Part shown: positions 39,559 through 49,335 of the stretch, piece after piece | Layout: each line of letters opens with the position of its first letter | Numbering within the stretch: position 1 is the first letter of the stretch | The notes under the pieces: generated by a model | The model's database searches: none | The model's input: only the letters and a program-made list of their open reading frames with translations | What the model was told of the DNA's origin: nothing | Assembly (NCBI RefSeq): GCF_009848505.1 | Contig: NZ_WWDL01000009.1 | Coordinates: forward strand, 1-64,000 | Origin: Muricoccus harenae | Lineage (GTDB): Bacteria > Pseudomonadota > Alphaproteobacteria > Acetobacterales > Acetobacteraceae | Direction of reading: 5' to 3' | Length of the DNA: 64,000 nt | Position numbers and translations under genes: made by a program

Positions 39559-39587
39559 GATATGGCATGGAGGGCCGGGCTGGGCAA
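39559..39587 (-). promoter_or_regulatory. Candidate promoter of rpsB
   Basis: Minus strand: TTGCCC (39582-39587), 17-base spacer, CATATC (39559-39564). It leaves a leader of about 145 bases before the rpsB ATG, long enough for the usual S2 autoregulation. Pattern match only. Confidence 0.35.
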
Positions 39588-39608
39588 GGGTTGCCCCGCC
39601 CCTCCGCC

Positions 39609-40160
39609 TTAATGGGCGAGGGCGGCGTCCAGCTTCGCCAGCGCCTTTTCCTCCTGTGGCGAGATGCCGCTGAGCAGCCCGAGGAAGCCACCCGCCGCCT
39701 CGGCGACCTGCCGGGCGCGGCCCATCACCTTGTGCCGCAAGGCGATCCGGACCTCTGGCGCCAGGGCATGGACGTAATCGGTCCAGGCCGCGAGCAGCCC
39801 TGGCGGCGGAGCGGAGGCAAGCCAGCGCGAGAGCAGGTCCTGCCCCGCCGCATCCAGCCCGGCGTCCCTGGCCGCGCGGAGGATGGCCTCCTTCTCCTTG
39901 TCGCACACCACGCCGTCCGACCAGGCCACGATGACAAGCGGGACCAGGGACAGGGCCGCAACGGTCCGGCTTCCGAACCCCAGGGCGACCAGGCGGTCCA
40001 GCAGGACCTCGTCCCGCAGCCCGGAGGCTTCGGCCAGCTTCTCCTTCTCCGGGCGGTCCGGGTCGGAGGCATGCAGCTTGCGGATCAGTTCATCGTTGTG
40101 CCGCGCGAAATACGCCTCCTCCAGTGCCCGGCGACGCTCGTCCAGGAAATCCTTGCTCAT
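39609..40160 (-). CDS. Uncharacterised helical protein, paralogue of the gene at 41181-41750
   Basis: I do not recognise a characterised family. The start is ATG 40160 (MSKDFLDERRRALEEAYFAR), chosen because the paralogue has the same N-terminus; 183 residues. There is no signal peptide or clear membrane helix. It is Ala/Leu rich and probably all-helical. A charged N-terminal helix of about 28 residues is followed by a domain with SLVPLVIVAWSDGVVCDKEKEAI, which resembles TerB-like helical domains (DG and EKE pattern). The end is RARQVAEAAGGFLGLLSGIS. The N-terminal helix recalls the F1-ATPase inhibitor zeta helix, but this is weak. It is divergent from the nitroreductase at 40315. Confidence 0.75.
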   Translation of the reverse strand: MSKDFLDERRRALEEAYFARHNDELIRKLHASDPDRPEKEKLAEASGLRDEVLLDRLVALGFGSRTVAALSLVPLVIVAWSDGVVCDKEKEAILRAARDAGLDAAGQDLLSRWLASAPPPGLLAAWTDYVHALAPEVRIALRHKVMGRARQVAEAAGGFLGLLSGISPQEEKALAKLDAALAH

Positions 40161-40314
40161 GGGTTGCTCCCGGATATCTCGGCGCGCCCGCAGAAGGGCG
40201 CCCATGAACTACATGGGACGGCGCCGCCCGCCGTCCAGCGGCAGCGCCTGGGCGTATAGGGGCTGCAATGGCAGTCTTCCGGCCCCTCCAGCCACGACAG
40301 GATCCCGAGCCCTA

Positions 40315-41142
40315 ATGAGCGCAGCAATCTCCTCCGCCCTCGCCGAACGCTATGGCAGCCCGGCCGCGGTGCCCCCGCTCGGCCCCAGCAACGCCGTGGT
40401 GGAGAGCCTGCTGAGCCACCGCGCGGTTCGCGCCTATCTCGACCGCCCGCTGCCGCCGGGCACGTTGGAGACGCTGGTGGCGGCCGCGCAATCCGCGCCC
40501 ACCTCTTCCAACATGCAGGCCTGGAGCGTGGTGGCGGTGCAGGATCCCGAGCGGAGGTCCCGGCTCGCCACGCTGGCGGGGAGCCAGGGCTTCATCCGCC
40601 AGGCGCCGCTCTTCCTCTGCTGGATCGCGGACCTGTCGCGGCTGGAGCGGCTGGGAAAGGCCGCCGGACAGCCGCTGGAGGGGCTGGACTACCTGGAGAG
40701 CTACATGGTCGCGCTGGTGGATGCGGCCATCGCCGCGCAAAACGCGCTTGTGGCGGCGGAATCGTTCGGACTGGGCACAGTCTATGTTGGCGCGCTGCGT
40801 AACCACCCGCGCGAGGTCGCGGATGAACTGGGCCTGCCGCCAAATGCCTTCGCTGCCTTCGGCCTCTGCATCGGCTGGCCCGATCCGGCTGTGACGGCGG
40901 CGGTGAAGCCACGCCTGCCGCAGTCCCTGGTACTGCACCGGGAGCGCTACGAGGCGCCGGCGGATGAGCCTCGCTCGATCGCCGGCTATGACGATGCGCT
41001 GGCGGACTTCTCGGAACGCAACGGCATGGGGCGCAGCACCTGGTCCGGGCGGATGCTCAAGCGCGTGGCGAGCGGCGCTTCGCTGAGCGGCCGCGACACC
41101 ATGACGGCGGCGCTGAAGGCCATGGGCTTCGGGCTGCGCTGA
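40315..41142 (+). CDS. Nitroreductase-family FMN oxidoreductase (NfsA/FRP-like)
   Basis: Probable NAD(P)H-dependent flavin enzyme acting on nitro compounds, quinones or flavins; the substrate is not predictable. The start is ATG 40315 (MSAAISSALAERYG); the frame open before it is antisense to the helical gene. The 275 residues show the FMN phosphate-binding block LLSHRAVRAYLDRPLP and AAQSAPTSSNMQAWSVVAV. The flavin/dimer region is GLGTVYVGALRNHP, and GLCIGWPD comes near the end, with a C-terminal tail as in the NADPH-specific NfsA group. A strong terminator follows at 41149. Confidence 0.9.
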   Translation: MSAAISSALAERYGSPAAVPPLGPSNAVVESLLSHRAVRAYLDRPLPPGTLETLVAAAQSAPTSSNMQAWSVVAVQDPERRSRLATLAGSQGFIRQAPLFLCWIADLSRLERLGKAAGQPLEGLDYLESYMVALVDAAIAAQNALVAAESFGLGTVYVGALRNHPREVADELGLPPNAFAAFGLCIGWPDPAVTAAVKPRLPQSLVLHRERYEAPADEPRSIAGYDDALADFSERNGMGRSTWSGRMLKRVASGASLSGRDTMTAALKAMGFGLR

Positions 41143-41148
41143 GCCGGG

Positions 41149-41175
41149 CAGGCCCGGGGGATCGCCCCGGGCCTG
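41149..41175. terminator. Rho-independent terminator between nitroreductase and the second helical gene
   Basis: A perfect 11-bp stem (41149-41159 with 41165-41175) with a 5-base loop, followed by TTGTTCT on the plus strand, lies 7 bases after the nitroreductase stop. It ends 6 bases before the stop of the convergent minus-strand gene, so it probably serves both. Confidence 0.75.
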
Positions 41176-41180
41176 TTGTT

Positions 41181-41750
41181 CTAGTGTGCGAAGGCCTGCT
41201 CCAGCCTCGCCAGCACGGCTTCCTCCGCGGGCGAGACCTTGGAGGCGAGGCCGAGGAAGCCGCCGGCCGCCTCCGCTACCCGCCGGGCGCGCCCCAGCAG
41301 GCTGAGCTTCAGCGCCCGCCTCGCATCCTCGCCGAGACCGGCGGAGGTGGCCTTGATGTAGTCCGCCCAGGTCTCGACCAGCTGCGGCGAGGGGCGGTTG
41401 GCCAGCCAGCCGGTCAGGAGCTGGTAGGCCGTCCCGCTACGGTCCAGCCCCGAATCGGCGGCGGCGGAGAGCAGCGCTGCGCGCTCCTTCTCGTCGATCG
41501 ATCCATCGGCCCAGGCAACGGCGACGAGCGGCACGAGCGAAAGAGCGGCCAAGCTGTTGCTGTTCAAGCCCAGCCCGACAAGCTTCTCCAGCAGCGCCGG
41601 GTCGGTGATGCCCGAAGCGGCGGAAAGCGACTCCTTCTGGGTATCCGGCGCCGCGCCTTTCTGCATGCGGCGGATCAGCTCCGCATCCTGCTTTGCGAAG
41701 AATGCCTCCTCCATCGCGCGGCGGCGGTCGTCCAGGAACTCGTGGCTCAT
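41181..41750 (-). CDS. Uncharacterised helical protein, paralogue of the gene at 39609-40160
   Basis: The function is unknown. The start is ATG 41750 (MSHEFLDDRRRAMEEAFFAK); 189 residues. It aligns with the other copy over its whole length: the same charged N-terminal helix (FLD-[ED]-RRRA-x-EEA-x-FA), SLVPLVAVAWADGSIDEKERAAL, then RARRVAEAAGGFLGLASKVSP and the same LDAALAH/LEQAFAH type end. There is no signal peptide or membrane segment. The copies lie in the same direction on either side of the plus-strand nitroreductase. The divergence suggests an old duplication rather than a recent one. Confidence 0.75.
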   Translation of the reverse strand: MSHEFLDDRRRAMEEAFFAKQDAELIRRMQKGAAPDTQKESLSAASGITDPALLEKLVGLGLNSNSLAALSLVPLVAVAWADGSIDEKERAALLSAAADSGLDRSGTAYQLLTGWLANRPSPQLVETWADYIKATSAGLGEDARRALKLSLLGRARRVAEAAGGFLGLASKVSPAEEAVLARLEQAFAH

Positions 41751-41781
41751 TCGTCGCTCCATACTGCGTCGGTCAGGTCGG

Positions 41782-41797
41782 TCCGGCCTTGGCCGGA
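41782..41797. terminator. Hairpin after dnaE
   Basis: TCCGGCC (41782-41788) pairs with GGCCGGA (41791-41797) around TT. It lies 42 bases past the dnaE stop on the minus strand and within a wider partly self-complementary stretch (about 41772-41822, GTCAGG with CCTGAC). No T run; probable transcript-end structure. Confidence 0.35.
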
Positions 41798-41838
41798 TCA
41801 TTCAGATGGGGACGGCCTGACAGAAGATGGAGGCAAGA

Positions 41839-44800
41839 TTACGCCGCCTCCACGGTCTCGACGCCACGGATGACCTTCAGCGCCTGGGCAAGCCTTGGCG
41901 AGACGTTCCAGCGTCCCGGCAGGGCCAGCTCCACCTCCTGCCCCGGACCGGTGCGGGGAACGAGCACCACCTCCCCCTTCCCCTTCCCTTCCCGCTCCAG
42001 CAATGCGCGGAGCGGGTCCAGCGCCTCCATCGAGGCGATCTCGATTCGCAACCCCTGACCAACCGACTGGGCGGCGCGCTCCAGCGGTTCGCAATCCAGC
42101 GCTGTCAGCCGCACCGCCTCGCCATCGGCGCGGACCTCCGAGGTGAACATCACCGCATTGCCCTCGGTCAGCATCTCCCGGCACTTGCCGAGAATTTCCG
42201 AGAAGCAGGTCACCTCAGTGCTGCCTGTGGCATCCGAAATGCGGACCCAGGCCATGCGGCTGCCGGTCTTGGTGGTGCGCTCCTTCGTGCCGATGATGGT
42301 GCCGGCCAGCTTGAGCCGCGCGGCGCCGCCCTGGGCGCGCTCCGTCATCTTCGCGATCGGGCAGACATTCAGCTTCCGCAGCACCTCCTTGTAGGCGTCC
42401 AGCGGATGCGCCGAGAGGTGGAAGCCGATCGCCTCCGCCTCCTGGGAAAGGCGATCGAGCTGGGGCCAGTCCGGCATGTCGCGCAGGCGCAGCGGCGGGG
42501 TGTCGGGGGAGGCGCCTGGCGCGCCGAACAGTCCGATCTGCGCGCTGCCGCGATCCTCGGCGGCGGCCTGGGCGCGGCGCAGGATCAGCTCGGCCCCATC
42601 CGTCACCCGCGCGCGGTTGGGATCGAGGCATTCGAAGGCGCCGGCGCGGGCCAGGTTCTCCACCTGCATTTTGTTCAGCTGCTTCGGGTCGACCCGGTCG
42701 GCGAAGTCGGACAGCGAGCGGAACCGGCCACCCTCGTTCCGCACCCGCACGAGGTCCTGCATGGCCGCCAGGCCGACGCGCTTCACGGCCGCCAGGGCAA
42801 AGCGGATGGCCTGCTTGCCGTCCTCGCGCTCCTCCACCGCGAATTCCGCCCGGCTGGCATTCACATCCGGCGGCAGCACCTTGATGCCGAGCCGCGCCGC
42901 CTCCGTCAGATGGGAGGCGAGCTTGTCGGTATTCGCCATGTCGAGCGTCATCGAGGCGGCGAGGAAGGCGACCGGGTGGTTCGCCTTCAGCCAGGCTGTC
43001 TGGTAGGAAATCAGCGCATAGGCGGCGGCGTGGGACTTGTTGAAGCCGTATTCTGCGAAGCGCTCCATCAGGTCGAAGATCTCGCCGGCCTTGTCCTCCG
43101 GGATGCCGCGTCCCGTGGCGCCTTCGATGAAGATGGCGCGCTGCGCCTGCATCTCCGAGCGGATCTTCTTACCCATGGCACGGCGCAGCAGGTCGGCGCC
43201 GCCCAGCGAATAGCCCGCCAGCTCCTGGCTGATGCTCATCACCTGCTCCTGGTACACGAGGATCCCGTAGGTCTCCTCCACCAGGCTCCGCATGGCGGGA
43301 TGCACCGGCTCCCAGGCCTGGCCGTGCTTGCGCGCGCAATAGGCCGGGATGTTCGCCATCGGGCCCGGGCGATAGAGCGAGACGGCGGCGATCAGGTCCT
43401 CGAAACGGTCCGGACGCATCATGCGGAGGACGTCCCGCATGCCCTGGCTTTCGAACTGGAACACGCCGGCCGCATCGCCCTTGGCGAGCATGGTGTAGGT
43501 CCGCTCGTCATCCAGCGGGATGGCGGTCAGGTCGATGGTGATCCCCTGGGCCTTGAGGATGTCCACCGCGCGCTGCAGCACGGTGAGCGTCTTGAGGCCG
43601 AGGAAGTCGAACTTCACCAGCGACGCGCTCTCGACGTATTTCATCGAATACTGCGTCACCAGCATATCGCTGCGTGGGTCGCGGTAGAGCGGCACAATCT
43701 CGATCAGCGGCTTGCGCCCGATCACCACGCCGGCGGCATGGGTGGAGGCGTTGCGATACAGGCCTTCCAGCTGAAGGCCCGTCTGCATCAGACGGTCCAC
43801 GTTCTCGTCCGTCTCGCGCATCTCGCGCAGGCGCGGTTCGCCATCCAGCGCCTCCTGCAGCGTCGGCGGCTTGGCGGCGTTGAACGGGATCAGCTCGGCG
43901 ATCTTGTTCACCTGACCGAAGGGCATGCCCATCACGCGGCCGACGTCGCGCACCACCGCCTTCGCCTGCAGCCGACCGAAGGTGATGATTTGCGCGACGC
44001 GGTCCTCGCCATATTCGCGGCGGACGTATTGGATCACCTCGTCGCGGCGGTCCTGGCAAAAGTCGATGTCGAAGTCCGGCATCGAGACGCGCTCAGGATT
44101 CAGGAAGCGCTCGAAGAGCAGGCCGAAGCGCAGCGGGTCGAGGTCGGTGATCAACAGGGCCCAGGCGGCGACGGAACCCGCGCCCGAGCCACGGCCCGGT
44201 CCGACGGGAATGTCTTGCTCCTTCGCCCATTGGATGAAGTCGGCCACGATCAGGAAGTAGCCCGAGAATCCCATCTTCTCGATGACCGAGAGCTCGAACT
44301 CCAGCCGCTCGCGATAGGCGGGCCGCTTCTCCTCGGGGGTTTCCTGCGCGTCGAGGCGCTTCTCAAGCCCACGCTTGGCCATGTCCCGCACGGTTTCGGC
44401 TTCGGTCATGCCGGGCTGCACCTTCGGGCAGATCGGCAGCTCGGGCTTCTTCGTCTCGGCCATGACGGCGCAGCGGCGTGCGATGGCAAGGGTGTTGTCG
44501 CAGGCTTCCGGCAGGTCGTGGAAAAGCTTCCGCATCGCGGCGGGCGGCTTGAACCAATGCTCGGCCGTCAGCCGGCGACGGTCCGGCTCCGCCAGTGTCC
44601 GACCTTCGGCGATGCAGAGCAGCGCATCATGCGCCTCATGCGCGGCGGCGGTGGCGAAATACACGTCATTGGCGGCCACGATCGGCACGCCGGCCGCATC
44701 GGCGATGGAGAGGAAACCCGGCTCCACCGCACGGTCATGCTCGGTGCCATGGCGGGTCAGCTCGACTGCCAGATTGTCGCCATAGGCCTCGCGCAGCGCG

Positions 44801-45285
44801 GCGAGCAGCGCCTCGGCCTGGGGCCGGCGTCCTTCCGCCAGCAGGCGGCCAAGCGGGCCGAGCGTGCCACCGGTCAGCAGGAAGACGCCCTCGGCATGGG
44901 CGCGGAGCTGGTCGAGATTGATGGCCGGCTTGCCGGAGGGGTCTTCTCCCAGCCAGCCGAGGGAGGAGAGGCGCTGGATGTTCTCCAGCCCCGGCTTGCT
45001 CATCGCCAGCGCCACCACCGGATCAGGCGGCAGGCGCGCGGCCTCCGGCCGCTCCGGCTCCCTGGCGCGGGCAAGCCAGAGCTGGCAGCCGATGATCGGC
45101 TGCACCCCTTCCTTGGTCGCGTACTGGCTGAACTCCAGCGCGCCGAACATGACCGCCGTATCGGTCAGGGCAAGTGCCGGCATCCCGTTCTTGCGGGCGA
45201 GGCCGGGGAGCTTGTCCGCTTTGACGGCGCCCTCCGCCAGCGAATAGGCGGAGTGGACATGGAGATGGACGAAGCTGCCGGACAT
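41839..45285 (-). CDS. dnaE: DNA polymerase III alpha subunit
   Basis: Catalytic subunit of the replicative polymerase. The 1148 residues are full length. The N-terminal PHP domain begins FVHLHVHSAYSLAEGA. The polymerase active-site region carries GPGRGSGAGSVAAWAL and PDFDIDFCQDRRDEVI. Fingers-type blocks include TYGILVYQEQVMSISQELAG and YGFNKSHAAAYALISYQTAW. The helix-hairpin-helix and OB-fold region (KLAGTIIGTKERTTKTGSRM) is followed by the tau-binding C-terminal part. An 89-base gap separates it from lolD. Confidence 0.98.
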   Translation of the reverse strand: MSGSFVHLHVHSAYSLAEGAVKADKLPGLARKNGMPALALTDTAVMFGALEFSQYATKEGVQPIIGCQLWLARAREPERPEAARLPPDPVVALAMSKPGLENIQRLSSLGWLGEDPSGKPAINLDQLRAHAEGVFLLTGGTLGPLGRLLAEGRRPQAEALLAALREAYGDNLAVELTRHGTEHDRAVEPGFLSIADAAGVPIVAANDVYFATAAAHEAHDALLCIAEGRTLAEPDRRRLTAEHWFKPPAAMRKLFHDLPEACDNTLAIARRCAVMAETKKPELPICPKVQPGMTEAETVRDMAKRGLEKRLDAQETPEEKRPAYRERLEFELSVIEKMGFSGYFLIVADFIQWAKEQDIPVGPGRGSGAGSVAAWALLITDLDPLRFGLLFERFLNPERVSMPDFDIDFCQDRRDEVIQYVRREYGEDRVAQIITFGRLQAKAVVRDVGRVMGMPFGQVNKIAELIPFNAAKPPTLQEALDGEPRLREMRETDENVDRLMQTGLQLEGLYRNASTHAAGVVIGRKPLIEIVPLYRDPRSDMLVTQYSMKYVESASLVKFDFLGLKTLTVLQRAVDILKAQGITIDLTAIPLDDERTYTMLAKGDAAGVFQFESQGMRDVLRMMRPDRFEDLIAAVSLYRPGPMANIPAYCARKHGQAWEPVHPAMRSLVEETYGILVYQEQVMSISQELAGYSLGGADLLRRAMGKKIRSEMQAQRAIFIEGATGRGIPEDKAGEIFDLMERFAEYGFNKSHAAAYALISYQTAWLKANHPVAFLAASMTLDMANTDKLASHLTEAARLGIKVLPPDVNASRAEFAVEEREDGKQAIRFALAAVKRVGLAAMQDLVRVRNEGGRFRSLSDFADRVDPKQLNKMQVENLARAGAFECLDPNRARVTDGAELILRRAQAAAEDRGSAQIGLFGAPGASPDTPPLRLRDMPDWPQLDRLSQEAEAIGFHLSAHPLDAYKEVLRKLNVCPIAKMTERAQGGAARLKLAGTIIGTKERTTKTGSRMAWVRISDATGSTEVTCFSEILGKCREMLTEGNAVMFTSEVRADGEAVRLTALDCEPLERAAQSVGQGLRIEIASMEALDPLRALLEREGKGKGEVVLVPRTGPGQEVELALPGRWNVSPRLAQALKVIRGVETVEAA

Positions 45286-45374
45286 GGGAGGGAATATAGG
45301 CGCTCCCCCTCCCCGGCGCAGGCGATTCCGCCATGCCGGGAAGCGGAACGTCCTGCCCTGTGGCCCGGCGGAGG

Positions 45375-46062
<688 letters not shown>

Positions 46063-46070
<8 letters not shown>

Positions 46071-47316
46071 TGCGCAGCCCCTCCACCGGATCGAGCCGCG
46101 CCGCGCGCCAGGACGGATAGATGGTCGCCAGCAGCGACAGGGCGAGGCCCATGCCGACCACCTGCGCCACCTCCATCGGTTCCACCACCGCGGGCAGCTT
46201 GGTCAGGAAGTAGACCTCGGCGTTGAAGAGCTCGGTGCCGGTCAGGGATTGCAGGAACTGCCGGATGTTCTCGATGTTCAGGCAGAAAATGAGGCCCATC
46301 GCGAAGCCGATCAGCGTGCCCGCAACCCCGATCGAGGCGCCCGCCAGCAGGAAGATGCGCAGGATCGCCCCGCGCGTGGCGCCCACCGTCCGCAGCACCG
46401 CGATGTCCCGCCCCTTGTCCTTCACCAGCATGATCAGCGACGAGACGATATTGAAGGCCGCGACGATGATGATCAGCGTCAGGATCAGGAACATCACGTT
46501 CCGCTCCACCTGCACCGCATTGAAGAATGAGGAGTTGGAATCCTGCCAGTCCAGCACGCGGACAGGCCGGCCACGCAGCGCCTCGAAGATCGCGCGGGTG
46601 GCGTTGCGCACGCGGGAGGGGTCCTCCACGAAGACCTCCACCTGGGTCGCGCTGTCACGGTGCTGGAAATAGATCTGCGCGGCGCCGAAGGGCAGGAAGA
46701 CGTAGCTGGAATCATATTCCTGCATCCCGGCCTCGAACATCGCCACCACCTCATAGGCGCGCAGCCGCGGCACGGTGCCGACAACCGTCGCGCGGCCCTG
46801 GGGCGAGACGAGGGTGATGCGGTCGCCGATGCGGAGGCCGAGCTTCCGCGCGAGCCGCGTGCCAACGACGATGGTGTCGTCGCCGCCGAAGCGCGAAAGG
46901 TCGCCGGCGCGGATGTTGCCTGCGATCAGCGGCCGGGCGCGCAGGTCCTCCGGCCGGATGCCGCGAGCCAGGCCGCCGGTCGCGCCCCCCGCTTCGCTGG
47001 TGAAGAGCACCTGCCCCTCCACGATCGGCGTGGCCGAGACAATGCCGGGAATCTGGCGGATGCGGCCCGCGATGTCGTCGAAATCGCGCAGGCCGGAATT
47101 GTCCTGCGCATAGACGCCCAGATGCCCGTTCAGCCCAAGGATGCGGCCCAGCAGCTCCTGCCGAAAACCGTTCATCACCGACATGACGATGATGAGCGTC
47201 GCGACGCCGAGGGCGATGCCCACCAGCGAGAAGATGGCGATAACCGAGACGAACCGCTCGCCCTTGCGGGCGCGCAGGTACCGGAAGGCGACGGCGCGCT
47301 CGAAGGGCGAGAACAT
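46063..47316 (-). CDS. lolC: Lipoprotein-releasing ABC transporter permease LolC/LolE
   Basis: Membrane part of the lipoprotein sorting exporter. The 417 residues have the MacB/FtsX plan. The N-terminal helix is in [30 protein letters not shown], then a large periplasmic domain, and three C-terminal helices (starting [20 protein letters not shown]). One permease gene is seen, as in many alphaproteobacteria where a single LolF-type protein replaces LolC and LolE; the symbol is therefore approximate. The ATG overlaps the proS stop. Confidence 0.92.
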
Positions 47317-48632
47317 CAGGCGAGCGTCGCGCGGATCTTGGCGAGCGCCTCGTCCAGCGGCAGTTCCAGTCGCTCGCCGGTCGCACGGCGCTTCAGTTCC
47401 ACAATGCCCTTGGCGGCGCCGCGGGGCCCCACGATGGCCTGCCAGGGATAGCCGACGAGATCGGCATCCGCGAACTTGGCGCCCGCCCGCTCGCCACGGT
47501 CGTCATAGACGACCTCGCCCGGCAGGGCGGCGTAGAGCTGCTCGCAAAGCGCATCCGCTGCCGCATCACCCGGTTTCAGGTTCAGGATAGCGCAGGCGAA
47601 GGGCGCCACCGCGTCCGGCCAGATGATGCCATTCTCGTCATGTCCGGCCTCTATGATCGCGGCCAGAAGGCGAGAGACGCCGATGCCATAGGAGCCCATC
47701 TCTGGGATCACCGGGGTGCCGTCCGGCCCCGCCACCGTCAGCCCCATGGGCTTCGAGTACTTGGTGCCGAAATAGAAGATGTGCCCGACCTCGATGCCGC
47801 GCGCATTAACCTGGAGCTCGGCCGGAATGGCGTTCCAGGTGTCCAGGTCGTGCTTCTCGTCGGTCGCGGCGTAGCGGCTGGTCCAGAAGTCCACCACCGG
47901 CGAGGGGTCGCCCGTGCCGGTCGGGTCCTGCGCCAGCACGTCGAAGTCCAGAAGGTCCTTGTGGAGGAAGACCTCGCTCTCCCCCGTCTCCGCCAGGATG
48001 ATGAACTCGTGGGACAGGTCGCCGCCGATCGGCCCGGTATCCGCCTGCATCGGAATGGCCTTCAGCCCCATCCGCGCGAAGGTGCGCAGGTAGGCGCGGA
48101 ACATGCGGCGGTAAGACTCCCGCGCACCAGCAGCGCCGAGGTCGAAGGAATAGGCGTCCTTCATCAGGAACTCGCGGCCGCGCATCACGCCGAAGCGGGG
48201 GCGGATCTCGTCCCGGAACTTCCACTGGATGTGGTAGAGATTGCGCGGCAGGTCCCGGTAGGACTTGGCGTAGGTCTTGAAGATGTCGGTGACCATTTCC
48301 TCGTTGGTCGGGCCGTAGAGCATCTCCCGGTCATGGCGGTCGGTGATGCGGAGCATCTCCTTTCCATAATCGTCATAGCGGCCGCTTTCTTTCCACAACT
48401 CGGCGGGCTGGATGGTCGGCATCAGGATTTCCTGGGCGCCGGCCAGGTCCTGCTCCTGCCGCACGATCTCCGAGATCTTGCGCAGCACGCGAAGGCCCAG
48501 CGGCAGCCAGGCATAGATGCCGGCGCTGGTCTGGCGGATCAGTCCGGCGCGCAACATGAGCCGGTGCGAGACGATCTGCGCCTCGGCGGGCGTTTCCTTG
48601 AGTGTAGGCAGAAAGGCGCGGGAGAGGCGCAA
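47316..48632 (-). CDS. proS: Proline--tRNA ligase, short form without editing insert
   Basis: Class II synthetase for tRNA-Pro. The start is read as TTG at 48632 (then [20 protein letters not shown]), with GGAG 9 bases before it. A TTG at 48665 is possible but adds a non-family tail. The 438 residues contain motif 2 [27 protein letters not shown] region and [16 protein letters not shown] as motif 3. The spacing shows no INS editing domain, the usual alphaproteobacterial form. It is followed by lolC and lolD in one run. Confidence 0.95.
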   Translation of the reverse strand: MRLSRAFLPTLKETPAEAQIVSHRLMLRAGLIRQTSAGIYAWLPLGLRVLRKISEIVRQEQDLAGAQEILMPTIQPAELWKESGRYDDYGKEMLRITDRHDREMLYGPTNEEMVTDIFKTYAKSYRDLPRNLYHIQWKFRDEIRPRFGVMRGREFLMKDAYSFDLGAAGARESYRRMFRAYLRTFARMGLKAIPMQADTGPIGGDLSHEFIILAETGESEVFLHKDLLDFDVLAQDPTGTGDPSPVVDFWTSRYAATDEKHDLDTWNAIPAELQVNARGIEVGHIFYFGTKYSKPMGLTVAGPDGTPVIPEMGSYGIGVSRLLAAIIEAGHDENGIIWPDAVAPFACAILNLKPGDAAADALCEQLYAALPGEVVYDDRGERAGAKFADADLVGYPWQAIVGPRGAAKGIVELKRRATGERLELPLDEALAKIRATLA

Positions 48633-48777
48633 GGTGGCAGGCTCCGGGTCGGGTTCGGGGCGCAACCTAGATCGGATCGCCCGAGGGCGGTATCGCCCGG
48701 CGGCGTGATTCCGCTCTCAAACGGTGAGCATCGCTTGCGCCAGGTTCCGCAGCCCGTAGCCCGGCAGCGGCCAGGGC

Positions 48778-48934
48778 AAAAAAAGGGCCGTCCCGAAGGA
48801 GCGGCCCGAGTTTAGGGAGGAAACGCCAGTCACACGGCGGAAGAGGAAAAGCCCTCTTCCATGTCCCGATGATGCTGCACCGCACCCAGGCACGAAAGAA
48901 TTTTTCCCCGTGCCGAGATGAAAATTTAGGCGGA
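48778..48934 (-). ncRNA. Candidate small RNA with own promoter and terminator
   Basis: The roughly 360-base gap between proS and the DUF1467 gene holds no convincing protein gene. On the minus strand a promoter-like TTGAGG (48963-48968), 16-base spacer and TATCCT (48941-48946) predict a start near 48934. A hairpin (48785-48807, GGGCCG/CGGCCC outer stem extended by TCC/GGA) followed by seven T (48784-48778) is a strong rho-independent terminator, about 155 bases on. The transcript would contain two pyrimidine-rich sites, TTTCCTCTTCC and TTTCCTCCC. These could pair with ribosome sites, as in alphaproteobacterial small RNAs with CCUCC motifs. The hairpin could also simply end the DUF1467 transcript. 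Confidence 0.45.
48785..48807 (-). terminator. Rho-independent terminator (end of candidate small RNA)
   Basis: The stem is 48802-48807 with 48785-48790, plus an inner 3-bp extension, a short TTCG-type loop and a single bulged base. It is followed on the minus strand by seven T at 48784-48778. It is the only terminator in the window with a clean T run. Confidence 0.8.
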
Positions 48935-48990
48935 TCAAGCAGGATATGCTGCAGTTTTACGCCCTCAATGCACAAAACGCACGCATATGC

Positions 48991-49251
48991 CTAATCATTG
49001 GGCTTTGCGAGCCATCCTTCCCGAAAGGAAAGCCAATCAGCCCGTACCAGCCACTCGATGAGCAGCCAAACCAATACCGAGACCAACGTCGTCAGCAGCA
49101 CGATGCGGAGCATCCGGACGCGCCGCGGCGCTCCGCGCCATCCTCCGGCCGGCTCGGCCTCCGGATCTGGATCGACCCCCAGCGGCAGGACGGCGAAGAG
49201 AACCGTCCACCACACCAGGAAGTAGACGACAGTCCCCGTAATCAAGCCCAT
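48991..49251 (-). CDS. DUF1467-type small membrane protein
   Basis: Function unknown. The start is ATG 49251 (MGLITGTVVYFLVWWTVLFA), preceded by GGGGGA at 5 bases; the ATG at 49272 lacks such a site. The 86 residues have two membrane segments (about 4-24 and 50-70) joined by an acidic then basic loop (GVDPDPEAEPAGGWRGAPRR). The family is widespread in alphaproteobacteria and typically lies beside proS, which supports the call. Confidence 0.8.
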   Translation of the reverse strand: MGLITGTVVYFLVWWTVLFAVLPLGVDPDPEAEPAGGWRGAPRRVRMLRIVLLTTLVSVLVWLLIEWLVRADWLSFREGWLAKPND

Positions 49252-49335
49252 TTGGTCCCCCTGCCCTGACATCGCCGTAATCCCACGGCGCTTCCGGGCG
49301 TTTCCGTCGCATGCACGTCCCGAAAGGAGACCGCC

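Noticed and set aside
48717-48938. 73-codon minus-strand ORF in the proS upstream gap
   Set aside because: It runs through the strong terminator hairpin, has no ribosome site and no protein-like pattern; the region fits a small RNA better.
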